DNA of 64,000 bases from Janthinobacterium fluminis (GTDB lineage Bacteria; Pseudomonadota; Gammaproteobacteria; Burkholderiales; Burkholderiaceae_D), in contig NZ_JAQQXR010000002.1 in NCBI RefSeq assembly GCF_028595325.1, positions 558,001-622,000 of the forward strand, in the 5' to 3' direction. Below the pieces are notes generated by a model that was not told where the DNA came from, made no database searches, and saw only the letters and a list, made by a program, of their open reading frames with translations. This document shows positions 28,725 to 37,341 of this stretch, piece after piece; the first letter of the stretch is position 1; each line of letters starts with the position of its first letter. Made by a program: the position numbers and the translations under genes.

Positions 28725-29744
28725 TTGCGTACACTCTTGTTTCTCATGGCGGCACTGGCTGCCGCAGGCGCCGCGGCGCAGGTTCAGACGGGCGCCGCCG
28801 GCGCCGGGCTGCAAGCTGCCCAGCTGGCCGTGATCATCAACGACAATGAACCGAACAGCGTGGAAATCGGCGAGTACTACCGCCAGGCGCGCGATATCCC
28901 GGCGAAAAACGTCGTGCACGTGCGCATACCGAACCGGCCGCGCAAGCTCGACCTGATACAGTTCGAGAAGCTCAAGGAGCAGATCGAGTCCCAGCTGGGG
29001 CCGGAGATCCAGGCCGTGGTGATGGTGTGGACGGCGCCGTATGCGGTGGGCTGCAATTCGATCACGTCCGCCTTCACGCTCGGCTACGACGCCGAGCAAT
29101 GCCAGAAACCCTGCGGTCCGGGCAAGCCCAGCGCCTACTACAACGCCCGCTCGTCGCGCCCGCTGAGCGATTTCGGCATGCGCCTGTCGATGTTGCTGCC
29201 GATTGATACGGTGGCGCAGGCGAAGGCGCTGATCGGCCGCGGCACGGCCAGCGGCTTTCGCATGCCGACGGCCAGCGCGTATTACCTGAACACCAGCGAG
29301 CCGGCGCGCAACAGCCGCGCGCAATTTTTCCCCCACGCCGGCACGGTGCCGCAGCGCAAGCTGACGATCAAGAACATCAAGGCCGACTACATCGAAGGGG
29401 AGCGCGACATCATGGTCTACCAGACCGGCATGGCGCGCGTGGACAAGCTCGACACCTTGAACTTCCTGCCCGGCGCGCTGGCCGACCACCTGACCTCGGT
29501 CGGCGGCGACTTGCATGCGGAGGCGCAGATGAGCAGCCTGCGCTGGCTGGAGGCGGGGGCGACGGCCAGTTACGGGACGGTGACGGAGCCGTGCAATTAT
29601 TGGCAGAAATTCCCGAACCCGTCGGTGCTGCTGCAGCACTATCTGTCCGGCGCCACGGCCATCGAAGCCTACTGGCGCAGCGTCGCCTGGCCGGCCCAGG
29701 GCGTGTTCATCGGCGAGCCGCTGGCCGCCCCTTACCGTCGCTGA
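28725..29744 (+). CDS. TIGR03790 family exported protein
   Basis: 339 residues if the TTG at 28725 is used; this gives a full signal peptide ending near AAA/Q. An ATG at 28746 would cut it short. The sequence around VIINDNEPNSVEIGEYYRQ, DIPAKNVVHV and the late MSSLRWLEAGATASYGTVTEPC segment fits the TIGR03790 family as I recall it. Its function is unknown; members are often found in bacteria with PEP-CTERM systems. The 3' end overlaps the convergent PEP-CTERM gene by 38 bases. Confidence 0.8.
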   Translation: MRTLLFLMAALAAAGAAAQVQTGAAGAGLQAAQLAVIINDNEPNSVEIGEYYRQARDIPAKNVVHVRIPNRPRKLDLIQFEKLKEQIESQLGPEIQAVVMVWTAPYAVGCNSITSAFTLGYDAEQCQKPCGPGKPSAYYNARSSRPLSDFGMRLSMLLPIDTVAQAKALIGRGTASGFRMPTASAYYLNTSEPARNSRAQFFPHAGTVPQRKLTIKNIKADYIEGERDIMVYQTGMARVDKLDTLNFLPGALADHLTSVGGDLHAEAQMSSLRWLEAGATASYGTVTEPCNYWQKFPNPSVLLQHYLSGATAIEAYWRSVAWPAQGVFIGEPLAAPYRR

Positions 29745-30507
29745 CGCGGCGGCGCGCCGCCGTGGCGCGGCGCCTGAGGGCTAGCGCGCCCAGCGCCAGC
29801 ATCCCCGCCAGCAGCATCGCGTAGCTGGACGGCTCCGGCACGGGCGTCATCGCGGCCGGCCCGCCCGCCGGGTTGTCCAGGGCGGCCGGATTGGCGCCGG
29901 CGCTGCGGTACAGCGGCGGCATGGCGCGGCGGCCGGCGGCGATGTCGTCCCAGTCGCGCAGCCGGCGCGCAGCCGACACGTCCGGGACCGTCCTGCCGGC
30001 GCTGCCGAACAGCGCCGTGCGCAGCGCCTGCCCGTCGTCGTCCATATTGGTGTAGAAGCGGCGCTTTCCCAAGGCCAGGGCCTCTTCCTCTTTTCCTTGC
30101 TCGTCCAGCGCCGCCTGGTCCAGGGCCAGCAGCTCGTCTATCTGTTTCAGCAGCTTGGCGACGTCGGTGCCGTCGACGATGAACTCGTCGACCTCGATGT
30201 CGGCGTCGACCAGACGGCAGGGGCCGCGCACGCCGTCGATGTCGGCGCTGTCGTCCTCGCCCAGCACGGCTTGCACATGCCTGGCCGCGGCGCTCGGCGG
30301 CCCCAGCTGCGTTGCGCCGCCGTCGGCGTCCGTCGCGGGCTGTAGCGTTTGCGCGCAAGTCTTCTTTTGCCCGGCTTGCGCCGCCGCGTCTGGCTGCGGA
30401 TGCAGGCCGTTGCCGGCGGCCGGGGCGGCAACGGCGCCGCCGCCGAGCAGCAGCAATGCCGCCGCCATTGTGGTCGAGCCCAAGCTGAATCGCATAGTCG
30501 TTTTCAT
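29707..30507 (-). CDS. PEP-CTERM protein with long basic tail
   Basis: 266 residues with a signal peptide (about 1-28). Near the C-terminus it shows TPVPEPSSYAM, a hydrophobic helix and a basic RRR, the PEP-CTERM signal. The signal is followed by about 19 extra residues, mostly Arg, Ala and Gly, whereas normal signals end within a few residues of the basic patch. The last 12 codons lie inside the convergent TIGR03790-like gene, so the original stop may have been lost. The middle is acidic (DDSADIDGV, VDADIEVDEFIVDG) with no known domain. A twin start at residue 5 is possible. Confidence 0.82.
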   Translation of the reverse strand: MKTTMRFSLGSTTMAAALLLLGGGAVAAPAAGNGLHPQPDAAAQAGQKKTCAQTLQPATDADGGATQLGPPSAAARHVQAVLGEDDSADIDGVRGPCRLVDADIEVDEFIVDGTDVAKLLKQIDELLALDQAALDEQGKEEEALALGKRRFYTNMDDDGQALRTALFGSAGRTVPDVSAARRLRDWDDIAAGRRAMPPLYRSAGANPAALDNPAGGPAAMTPVPEPSSYAMLLAGMLALGALALRRRATAARRRVSDGKGRPAARR

Positions 30508-31007
30508 GATGACCGATCTGAATGGTGGCTGCCCGCCGCTATCGATCCCCGCGCATCCTGCGTCGCCGATGCAATGGTATGTATCGTTTAGCGGTATTTT
30601 AATTCTATGGCAATTTTCTATGATTGCTTGCTACTTTTTTGCCGCGCCGTTGCGTTTTTGCAAGGACGCCGCGGTGCGGTCCACCGCGAGTCGGTGGGCG
30701 ATTGCATAAATATAATTATTGTTTCCAATTTGGAACTTCATTAATTGAAATGTAGCACATTGCCGCGCCGTTTGCAGTGCGGTTTGGTTTTTTTTGCACC
30801 GTGGTGTTGCGCCAGATAATCAAATTGTCATCAAGTCATCATTCGTTCATGCCCATGCGTAAATCGCAATGATTTATCAACTTGCCCGGGCTTGCTGCCG
30901 GCGCCATGGCGCCTGCGCGGCCTGAGTCCGGCGCGCCGCTTGACGGCGCCGGGCCGGCGCGTGATGATGCAGGCATCGTCTTTTCGCAGCCGCGCTGCCG
31001 TCATGCC
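30508..31007. promoter_or_regulatory. AT-rich divergent region with palindrome and shared motif
   Basis: A 500-base gap between the minus-strand PEP-CTERM gene and the + strand lipoprotein gene. It contains the 15-base motif (30607-30621, minus strand) also seen before the PEP-CTERM gene at 11628. It also has a 13-base palindrome, TTCCAA-T-TTGGAA, at 30723-30735 that could bind a dimeric regulator. Bases 30590-30760 are much richer in A and T than the surroundings. I see no coding frame with usual codon use. Confidence 0.45.
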
Positions 31008-31412
31008 ATGCGCCACCTTTCCCTCTTGCTCCTGTTTGCCTGCGGCGCGTGCGGCGCGGCGGCGCCGGCGCCGCCGGCCGCCGACGCGCTGACGCTGGCG
31101 CGGATCCGCGCCGCCATCGGCGCGGCGTCCTGCGACGCCGACGCGCAGTGCCGCACGCTGGCGCTGGGGGCGAAATCCTGCGGTGGCCCCGAGTTCTATC
31201 TGGCCTGGTCCGGCGACGCCGCGCTGGAGCGCGAGTTGCGCCGGCTGGCCGCCACTTACCGGGGCCAGCGTGAAGCCCTCAACGCGGCCGACGACACGGT
31301 CGCCGATTGCCGCTTCGTCAGCGACCCCGGCGCCGTCTGCCGCCCCGGCCCGGCCGGCGCCAGTTGCGTCCTGCGGCCGGCCGCCGGGCCGGCCGCAGGC
31401 GCGCCCGACTGA
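31008..31412 (+). CDS. Small Cys-containing lipoprotein of unknown function
   Basis: 134 residues from the ATG at 31008; longer in-frame starts add only low-quality sequence. The N-terminus has a short hydrophobic run and a lipobox-like L-F-A-C with Cys12, suggesting lipid anchoring. The mature part has further Cys residues (about 42, 48, 58, 100 and 115) that may form disulfides, in patterns such as CDADAQC and SCGG. I do not recognise a family. It is expressed alone, with an AT-rich region upstream and the convergent subtilase gene downstream. Confidence 0.65.
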   Translation: MRHLSLLLLFACGACGAAAPAPPAADALTLARIRAAIGAASCDADAQCRTLALGAKSCGGPEFYLAWSGDAALERELRRLAATYRGQREALNAADDTVADCRFVSDPGAVCRPGPAGASCVLRPAAGPAAGAPD

Positions 31413-31427
31413 AGGTGCTTGCCGCAT

Positions 31428-31462
31428 AAAAAAAGGCTGCGCGCCCGGAGACGCACAGCCTT
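31428..31462 (-). terminator. Intrinsic terminator after the subtilase gene
   Basis: On the minus strand, a stem formed by AAGGCTG and CAGCCTT (with further imperfect pairs) ends in a run of seven T. It sits 36 bases after the subtilase stop. Confidence 0.7.
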
Positions 31463-31497
31463 CGCGGCGGCCGCCGGAGCGGCCCGCTTCGTCTGCC

Positions 31498-34400
31498 TTA
31501 GCGGCCGTTGTCGGCCTTGATGGCGCGTTCCACGGTGTTCGCCAGCGGCACCGGATCGTCCGTTTCCACCGACAGGGCCGTCGTCGTACCCAGCATGCCG
31601 CCCTGGTCGAACAATTGCACGCCGCCCAGGTAGCGCTTGCCGGCCGTCAGGCCGGACCAGCCCACCAGTACGCTCGATGTGCTCGTCGAATATACTTTCG
31701 GCGGCAGCGTCACCTTCACATTGCCGCCGCTGTCGCCCTTGACCGCGACGGCCGAGGACAGCTGGAAGTCGGTCGAGACGCCGTTCGCGCTGGCATAGCC
31801 GATCACGCACACCTTGTAGTTGCCGGCCGCCGGCGCGCTCAGCGTGACGGCTTCGTTGCTGCCGTCGTGCATGCTGGTGCCGACGACGGCGCCGGCGCCG
31901 TTCAGAACGAGCAGGTCGAGGTCGTGGCCGGTGCCTCCCTCCGTGTCGCGGTCGAAGGTTTCCACGCGCGCCACCATGGCGTTGGCGGGAATGGCCAGCG
32001 CGGCCACGCGCACACCGCCGGCGCCGGCCTTGCACGCCGCCGTCGCCAGTTCCAGCGAGCCGACGCTGCCGGCCGGCGCCTGCGCCACGTTGAGCGCGAC
32101 ACGCTCCACTTCCTTCAGGCCGGCGCTGGCCGCGCTCATCTTGCCGGTGAAGCCGGTGGTCACCGTCATCAGGCGCGCGCCGCTGGCCGCCTCGGCCCGC
32201 AGCAGGGCCGGCGCGATGATGCTCAGGCCGGAGCGCAGCGTGACGGGGCTGCGCACGCTGTGCACGCCGTCGCTCCACACCAGCGCGCCGTATTGCCACA
32301 CGTTGCTGGCGGCCGTGGTGCGGGTCGCGGTGACGGTGAAGGACTTGCTTTCGCCAGGCTGCAGCGTCAGGCTGGACGGCGTCACTTGCAGCGTGTAGCC
32401 GCTGATCGAGGCCGCGGCCTGGTAGGTGGCGGCGCTGGCGCCGACATTGGTGACGGTGCGCGTCAGCGTTTGCGTGCCGAACACATTGCTGACCGTGATG
32501 GACGGCAGGTTCAGATTGTAGGGCGCCACCGCGCCGTTCGCGCATTCGCCCTTGATGCCCATGCCGCACAGGTATTTGCGGTAGTCGGCCTCGCGCAGGT
32601 CGTAGACGAGGCCGGGGTCGCTGGCGCGGTTCGGCATCACGTGGCCGGCGCCCTGGCCGAACGGCAGCACGCCGCGCAGATCGCCGGCCTGGGCGTCGGC
32701 CAGCGTGTTTGCGCCGCTGGTCATCAGCGCCGACTTGATGGCGGCCGGCGACCAGTCCGGATGCTGCTGGCGCAGCAGGGCGGCGATGCCGGCCACGTGC
32801 GGGCTGGCCATCGACGTGCCCTGGTAGAAGCCCCAGACCGGCGCCGGCGTCAGGCTGCCGTCGCCGATGGCGTCGTGCTCGGCCTGGTTCAGGGCCGGCG
32901 TGAGGCCGGCCAGGATGGCGACGCCGGGGGCGCTGACGTCCGGCTTCAGGGTGTTCGCGTCGTAGCGGTTCGGCCCGCGCGAGGAGAAGTCGGCGACGAT
33001 GGGCGCCGGCCCCGGCCCCTTGCCGGGGAACAGCCGCGTCATCGTCGCCGTCGCGTCCGGCTTGAGCGCGTAGGCGCGTATCAGCGCGCCGTCGGCGGCG
33101 CTGACGTGCACCGTCGGCACCACGTGCGGGTCGACGACCAGGCCGGCGCCGTTATCGACGAGCACCATGCCGGCGCCGCCCGCTTCCTGCACGGCCAGGC
33201 TCTTGTCGGTGCGCCCGTTGGTGCCGCGCGTGCAGGTGACGATCTTGCCGGCCACCTTGGCCGGGTCGAGCACGGCCACCTTGCCGTTGCCGGCGGCGCT
33301 GTAGCACAGCGCCAGCTTGGTGGCGTCGGCGCCGGGCAGGCCGGCGTCCTCGGCGCGTATCAGCGCCGTGCTGGGCAGGGCGATGCGGTTCAGCGACGGG
33401 CCGGTGTAGCGCTGGCCGTTGGCCAGCGTCAGCGCGGCCTGGGTCTGGCGGTCGTGGCTGGAGGCCGCCACCGTCGTCAGCCAGGGGCTGACGTGGCCGA
33501 CGCTGTTGGCCGGCCCGGCGTTGCCGCCGGAGACGGCGACGAAGATGCCGGCGTTGGAGGCGTGCAGGAAGGCTTGCTCGACCGGGTCGGTGACGGTGGC
33601 GCCGCCGCTGATCGAATAATTGATGACGTGTACGCCATCCTTGACGGCCGTTTCAATCGCCGCCACGTTGTCGGCGCCCCAGCAGCGGTTTTTCGCGCCG
33701 GTCGGGTCGCTGGCGTCGTTGTACGACCAGCACACCTTGTACATGGCGATGCGGGCGCGCGGCGCCATGCCGGACGCGGCGCTCATGGGCAGGTCGCCGA
33801 CGACGGTTTGCACGCCGCTGTTGCCGGCGGCCGTAGTCGAGGTGTGCGTGCCGTGGCCGCCCTGGCCGTTGGCGCCGCCTATCGAGTCGCGCGGCGAGAC
33901 AAACTCGGACCAGTGGGCGACGCGGGCCGTGTCGGCCAGGCGCGCCGTGTTGAAAAACTGCGCGCCGATCAGTTTGTTGTTGCAGTGCCTGGCCTCGAAT
34001 CCCTCGCCGCTCTGGCAACTGCCTTTCCAGCCGTCCGGCGCGGCGTCGTAGACGAGCGTGCCGGACGGATCGAAGGTCGGCGCGCCCTGGCTGTCGACGC
34101 GGTCGGCGTAGGCCGGGTTTTCCGGCCAGACGCCGCTGTCGACGACGCCGACGATGATGTTTTCGCCGGCGCGCGACTGGCCGCCGAGTTGGCCCCACAG
34201 GCCGCCCGGCTGGTCCAGGCCGAGGAAGGCCGGCGTGTAGTTGGTTTGCAGCTGGACGGCCTCGTCGGCGACGATGCTGGCCACTTCGCTGCTGGCTTTG
34301 AGCTGGCGCACCTCGGCGTCCGTGAGCAGGGCGGCGAAGCCGTTGAGCACCACCTTGTACTGGTATTGCACGGGCGCGGCGGCGACGATGGCTTGCACGC

Positions 34401-34638
34401 TGGCCTGCTTGCGTTCGAGATAGTCGGCGTACAACTGCACCTCGGTGCTGGCGAGGTCGAGGCGCTGGCCGCTGGCGGGGCGGGTGCCGCTCAGGCCGGC
34501 GACGCCGCCGCTGTAGGAGGCCACCGGCTGGTCGGCCAGTTGCACGATATAGGGGCGGCGCAGCGTGTCGGCGCGGGCGGCGCCGCTCAGGCTGGCGAAC
34601 AGGGCCAGGACGGCGAGGGAGACGGGGTGTAATTTCAT
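31498..34638 (-). CDS. Secreted subtilisin-family (S8) serine peptidase with PA domain
   Basis: 1046 residues from the ATG at 34638, chosen because AAGGA lies nine bases upstream; another ATG at 34647 touches that site. A signal peptide ends near ARA/D. An inhibitor I9-type propeptide follows (about 28-135). The catalytic triad is visible: Asp167 (VVDSGVW), His262 (GHGTHTS) and Ser609 (GTSMASP), with the oxyanion Asn in GGNAGP. A PA-like insert (about 390-470) lies between His and Ser. A fibronectin-like domain and about 250 further residues follow. No PEP-CTERM is present. It is 26 bases behind a PEP-CTERM gene, likely in one transcript. Confidence 0.92.
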   Translation of the reverse strand: MKLHPVSLAVLALFASLSGAARADTLRRPYIVQLADQPVASYSGGVAGLSGTRPASGQRLDLASTEVQLYADYLERKQASVQAIVAAAPVQYQYKVVLNGFAALLTDAEVRQLKASSEVASIVADEAVQLQTNYTPAFLGLDQPGGLWGQLGGQSRAGENIIVGVVDSGVWPENPAYADRVDSQGAPTFDPSGTLVYDAAPDGWKGSCQSGEGFEARHCNNKLIGAQFFNTARLADTARVAHWSEFVSPRDSIGGANGQGGHGTHTSTTAAGNSGVQTVVGDLPMSAASGMAPRARIAMYKVCWSYNDASDPTGAKNRCWGADNVAAIETAVKDGVHVINYSISGGATVTDPVEQAFLHASNAGIFVAVSGGNAGPANSVGHVSPWLTTVAASSHDRQTQAALTLANGQRYTGPSLNRIALPSTALIRAEDAGLPGADATKLALCYSAAGNGKVAVLDPAKVAGKIVTCTRGTNGRTDKSLAVQEAGGAGMVLVDNGAGLVVDPHVVPTVHVSAADGALIRAYALKPDATATMTRLFPGKGPGPAPIVADFSSRGPNRYDANTLKPDVSAPGVAILAGLTPALNQAEHDAIGDGSLTPAPVWGFYQGTSMASPHVAGIAALLRQQHPDWSPAAIKSALMTSGANTLADAQAGDLRGVLPFGQGAGHVMPNRASDPGLVYDLREADYRKYLCGMGIKGECANGAVAPYNLNLPSITVSNVFGTQTLTRTVTNVGASAATYQAAASISGYTLQVTPSSLTLQPGESKSFTVTATRTTAASNVWQYGALVWSDGVHSVRSPVTLRSGLSIIAPALLRAEAASGARLMTVTTGFTGKMSAASAGLKEVERVALNVAQAPAGSVGSLELATAACKAGAGGVRVAALAIPANAMVARVETFDRDTEGGTGHDLDLLVLNGAGAVVGTSMHDGSNEAVTLSAPAAGNYKVCVIGYASANGVSTDFQLSSAVAVKGDSGGNVKVTLPPKVYSTSTSSVLVGWSGLTAGKRYLGGVQLFDQGGMLGTTTALSVETDDPVPLANTVERAIKADNGR

Positions 34639-34664
34639 CGTAAACATTCCTTGAAGTGGGCGGA

Positions 34665-35393
34665 TCAGGCGCGGCGGCGGGCGTAGGCGCCGATGCCGGC
34701 CAGGCCGAGCAGCAGCAGCAGGGCGGCCGACGGTTCCGGCACCGAGGCGACGACGTTGTCGAGCGCGAACTGGCCTTCGCCGCTGTTGAAGCCGCTGCAA
34801 TTGCCGCCTACGTCGCAATGGAAGGCGAAGAAGGCTACCGAGCTGAAGGCCTGGCTGGCGAACCTGGCGCTGGCGTTGAAATGCTGCAGGCTGAAGCCCT
34901 TCGCGCCGCCCGGCAGCAGGAAGTCTTCGTAGAAGGAGCCGCCGGCGGCATAGAAACCCTGCACCCGCAACAGCCCGGCCAGGTTGGGGTAGGTGGCGCC
35001 GGCGAAGGCGCCGATGAAGCTGGCGTCGAAGCCGGCCACGCGAATCTGCTGGCCGGCGCCGCCCGCCAGCAGCAGCGCGCCGTCGTTGAGTCCGGCGAAA
35101 TAGTTGCCGCTTGTGGCGGGCGGACAGGCCAGGTTGGCGCACAGGCCGGCGTCGTTGGCGTCGATGACCATGCCGACCAGGTCGCCCGGCGCGGCCGTGT
35201 CGGCGATCGACAGGCCGCTCAGCCGGAAGGCGCCGTGGCGGAATGTTTCATTGTGGCCCAGCACGGTGTTGGCGTGGCCCTCGAAATCGATCACCTCGGC
35301 GTGGGCGGCCGGCAGCGCGGCCGCCAGCGCGACGGCGGCGAGGCCGGCGCGCAGGCCGGCGCGGGGGGCGAAAAATGGCGTGGTGCGTTTCAT
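34665..35393 (-). CDS. PEP-CTERM sorting domain protein
   Basis: 242 residues with a signal peptide (about 1-32) and a GGGAG ribosome site before the ATG. The C-terminus has VPEPSAALLLLLGLAGIG followed by RRRA, a complete PEP-CTERM. The body contains IDFEG near the start, FDASFIG in the middle and four Cys residues (CANLAC, CDVGGNC), a build seen in beta-sandwich PEP-CTERM proteins. It is the first gene of a likely two-gene unit with the subtilase. The protein is probably displayed or released in the matrix. Confidence 0.88.
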   Translation of the reverse strand: MKRTTPFFAPRAGLRAGLAAVALAAALPAAHAEVIDFEGHANTVLGHNETFRHGAFRLSGLSIADTAAPGDLVGMVIDANDAGLCANLACPPATSGNYFAGLNDGALLLAGGAGQQIRVAGFDASFIGAFAGATYPNLAGLLRVQGFYAAGGSFYEDFLLPGGAKGFSLQHFNASARFASQAFSSVAFFAFHCDVGGNCSGFNSGEGQFALDNVVASVPEPSAALLLLLGLAGIGAYARRRA

Positions 35394-35455
35394 GATGTCT
35401 CCCTTGGTTTATGGTTTATGCAATATATTTTGCGTTTTACCGGTTCTGGCATTGA

Positions 35456-35477
35456 CACCCGGATAACAATCCGGGTG
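35456..35477. promoter_or_regulatory. 22-base perfect palindrome upstream of the PEP-CTERM/subtilase unit
   Basis: CACCCGGA and TCCGGGTG flank a six-base spacer. It lies about 63-84 bases upstream of the PEP-CTERM start at 35393 in otherwise AT-rich DNA, a usual operator position. It could bind a dimeric regulator. The neighbouring AT-rich bases 35500-35570 may hold promoters for the divergent T2SS-like operon. Confidence 0.5.
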
Positions 35478-35689
35478 GAATGACTATAGCAAAACAGTTG
35501 ACGCGGATGAAACAATTCCAAAATTAAATATTTTCTTGTTACTAATTAACGACAAGCAAGGTTTTCATCCGCGCGCAGCCGCGTCGTGGCGCTAAAGAAA
35601 AGGTTGTTGAAACCGTAAGCGGCGTGTTAACCTTGCAGCGCGGGCCGCTGGTGCGGGGTGTTCATGCGGTACATTGAGGAGTCGGGCGG

Positions 35690-36133
35690 ATGCGGGTAGC
35701 ACAGAAACAGCGCGGCAAGGCGCGGGGCGGCGAACATGGCTTCACCCTGCTGGAATTGCTCGTCGTCATAGTCATCATCGGCTTGCTGGCGGCCTATGTC
35801 GGTCCGAAATACTTCGCCCAGCTGGGCAAGTCGGAAGTGACCGTGGCCAAGGCGCAGATCGAGTCCTTCGAGAAGTCGCTCGACACCTACCGCCTCGACG
35901 TCGGCCGCTATCCGAACACGGACGAGGGCCTGGGCGCGCTGCTGGTGGCGCCGGCCACGGCCGGCGCCAAATGGAACGGCCCGTATCTGAAAAAAGCCGT
36001 GCCGCAAGACCCGTGGGGCCGCCCCTATCTGTACCGTTCGCCGGGCGCCAAGGCCGAGTATGAAATCGTCTCGACGGGCAAGGATGGCCAGCCGGGCGGC
36101 AGCGGCGAAAACGCCGACATCAGCTCCCAGTAA
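35690..36133 (+). CDS. gspG: Type II secretion major pseudopilin GspG
   Basis: 147 residues. After a 19-residue basic leader comes G-FTLLELLVVIVIIGLLAA, the prepilin peptidase site and N-terminal helix with Glu5. YPNTDEGLGALL and DPWGRPYLY are GspG hallmarks for the Ca-binding C-terminal region. The protein would form the pseudopilus shaft. It begins a run of ten same-strand genes with tight spacing; gspF follows after 11 bases. Confidence 0.94.
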   Translation: MRVAQKQRGKARGGEHGFTLLELLVVIVIIGLLAAYVGPKYFAQLGKSEVTVAKAQIESFEKSLDTYRLDVGRYPNTDEGLGALLVAPATAGAKWNGPYLKKAVPQDPWGRPYLYRSPGAKAEYEIVSTGKDGQPGGSGENADISSQ

Positions 36134-36144
36134 GCGGGGCGGCG

Positions 36145-37341
36145 ATGCGTTTTGAGGTGCGCGCCGTGGCGCCGGGCCAGGGCATGGCGACGCTGCGCCT
36201 GGAGGCCGGCGACGCGGCCGACGCGCGCCGCCAGGCCGAGGCGCGCGGCCTGTTCGTCAGCGCCGTGCGGCCGCTGCGCGCGGCGCCGTTCGGCGCGGTC
36301 GCGCGCCAGCGCTGCAAGGCGCTGCCGCTGCTGCTGTTCAGCCAGGAATTGCTGGCCCTGCTGACGGCCGGGCTGAGCATCGTCGAAGCCCTCGAAGCCT
36401 TGCAGGAAAAGGAAGCCAGCGGCGCCACCCGCGCCGCGCTGGCGCGCCTGCTCGACGGCCTGCGCGAGGGCAAGCGCCTGTCGGCCGTGCTGGCCGAACA
36501 GGCCGAGCTGTTTCCGCCCCTGTACACCGGCATCGTCAGGGCGGCCGAGGGCACCAGCGACCTGCCGCGGGCGCTGGCCCGCTACATCGACTACCAGCAG
36601 CGCATCGACACGGTGCGCGCGAAAATCGTCAGCGCCGCCATCTATCCCTGCATCCTGCTGGCCGTCGGCGGCGGCGTCAGCGCCTTTTTGATCACCTATG
36701 TGGTGCCGCGTTTCGCCGAGGTCTACCAGGGCGCCGGGCGCACGCTGCCGTGGATGTCGCAGCTGCTGCTGGGCTGGGGCCAGTTCGCCGGCGCCCATCC
36801 GGGCGCGCTGCTGGCCGGCCTGGCCGCGGCGGCGCTGGCGCTGCTGTGGGGCGGCCGCCGCCTCGCCGCCGACGGCGGCGTCGCGCGCCTGCTGGCGCGC
36901 CTGCCCGGCATCGGCGCGCGCGTGCGCATTTACGAGCTGTCGCGCCTGTATATGACGCTGGGCATGCTCTGCGAGGGCGGCATCAACATCGTCCAGGCCA
37001 TCGCCACGGTGCAGGGCATGGTGTCGGCGCCGCTGCAGCGGGCGCTGGCCGCGGCCCGCGCCGGCGTCGAGGCCGGCCTGCCGCTGTCGGACGCCTTCGA
37101 GGCCAACGGCCTGACGACGCCGATTTCGCTGCGCATGCTGCGCGTCGGCGAGCGCAGCGGCGACATGGCGCCGATGCTGAGCCAGTCGGCGACCTTTTAC
37201 GACGGCGAGATCAGCCGCTGGGTCGAGCGTTTCACGCGCACCTTCGAGCCGCTGCTGATGGCCGCCATCGGCCTGGTCGTCGGCGCCATCGTGGTGCTGC
37301 TGTACATGCCGATTTTCGACCTGGCCGGGGACATCGCGTGA
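36145..37341 (+). CDS. gspF: Type II secretion inner-membrane platform protein GspF
   Basis: 398 residues with the two T2SSF domains (about 65-190 and 270-390) and three membrane segments. The first domain carries LLFSQELLALLTAGLSIVEAL and the second SRLYMTLGMLCEGGINIVQA. GspF anchors the pseudopilus assembly ATPase at the membrane. The stop overlaps the GTG start of gspE (GTGA, 37338-37341). Confidence 0.94.
   Translation: MRFEVRAVAPGQGMATLRLEAGDAADARRQAEARGLFVSAVRPLRAAPFGAVARQRCKALPLLLFSQELLALLTAGLSIVEALEALQEKEASGATRAALARLLDGLREGKRLSAVLAEQAELFPPLYTGIVRAAEGTSDLPRALARYIDYQQRIDTVRAKIVSAAIYPCILLAVGGGVSAFLITYVVPRFAEVYQGAGRTLPWMSQLLLGWGQFAGAHPGALLAGLAAAALALLWGGRRLAADGGVARLLARLPGIGARVRIYELSRLYMTLGMLCEGGINIVQAIATVQGMVSAPLQRALAAARAGVEAGLPLSDAFEANGLTTPISLRMLRVGERSGDMAPMLSQSATFYDGEISRWVERFTRTFEPLLMAAIGLVVGAIVVLLYMPIFDLAGDIA

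Noticed and set aside
31183..34632. Open frame of 1149 codons on the + strand
   Set aside because: It is the reverse shadow of the subtilase gene, whose catalytic triad and signal peptide are clear; the + strand product is low-complexity Arg/Gly/Ala/His.
35394..35689. Sigma54-type (-24/-12) promoters before PEP-CTERM genes
   Set aside because: I looked for GG-N10-GC patterns upstream of the PEP-CTERM genes because such control is known in exosortase systems, and found no convincing match.
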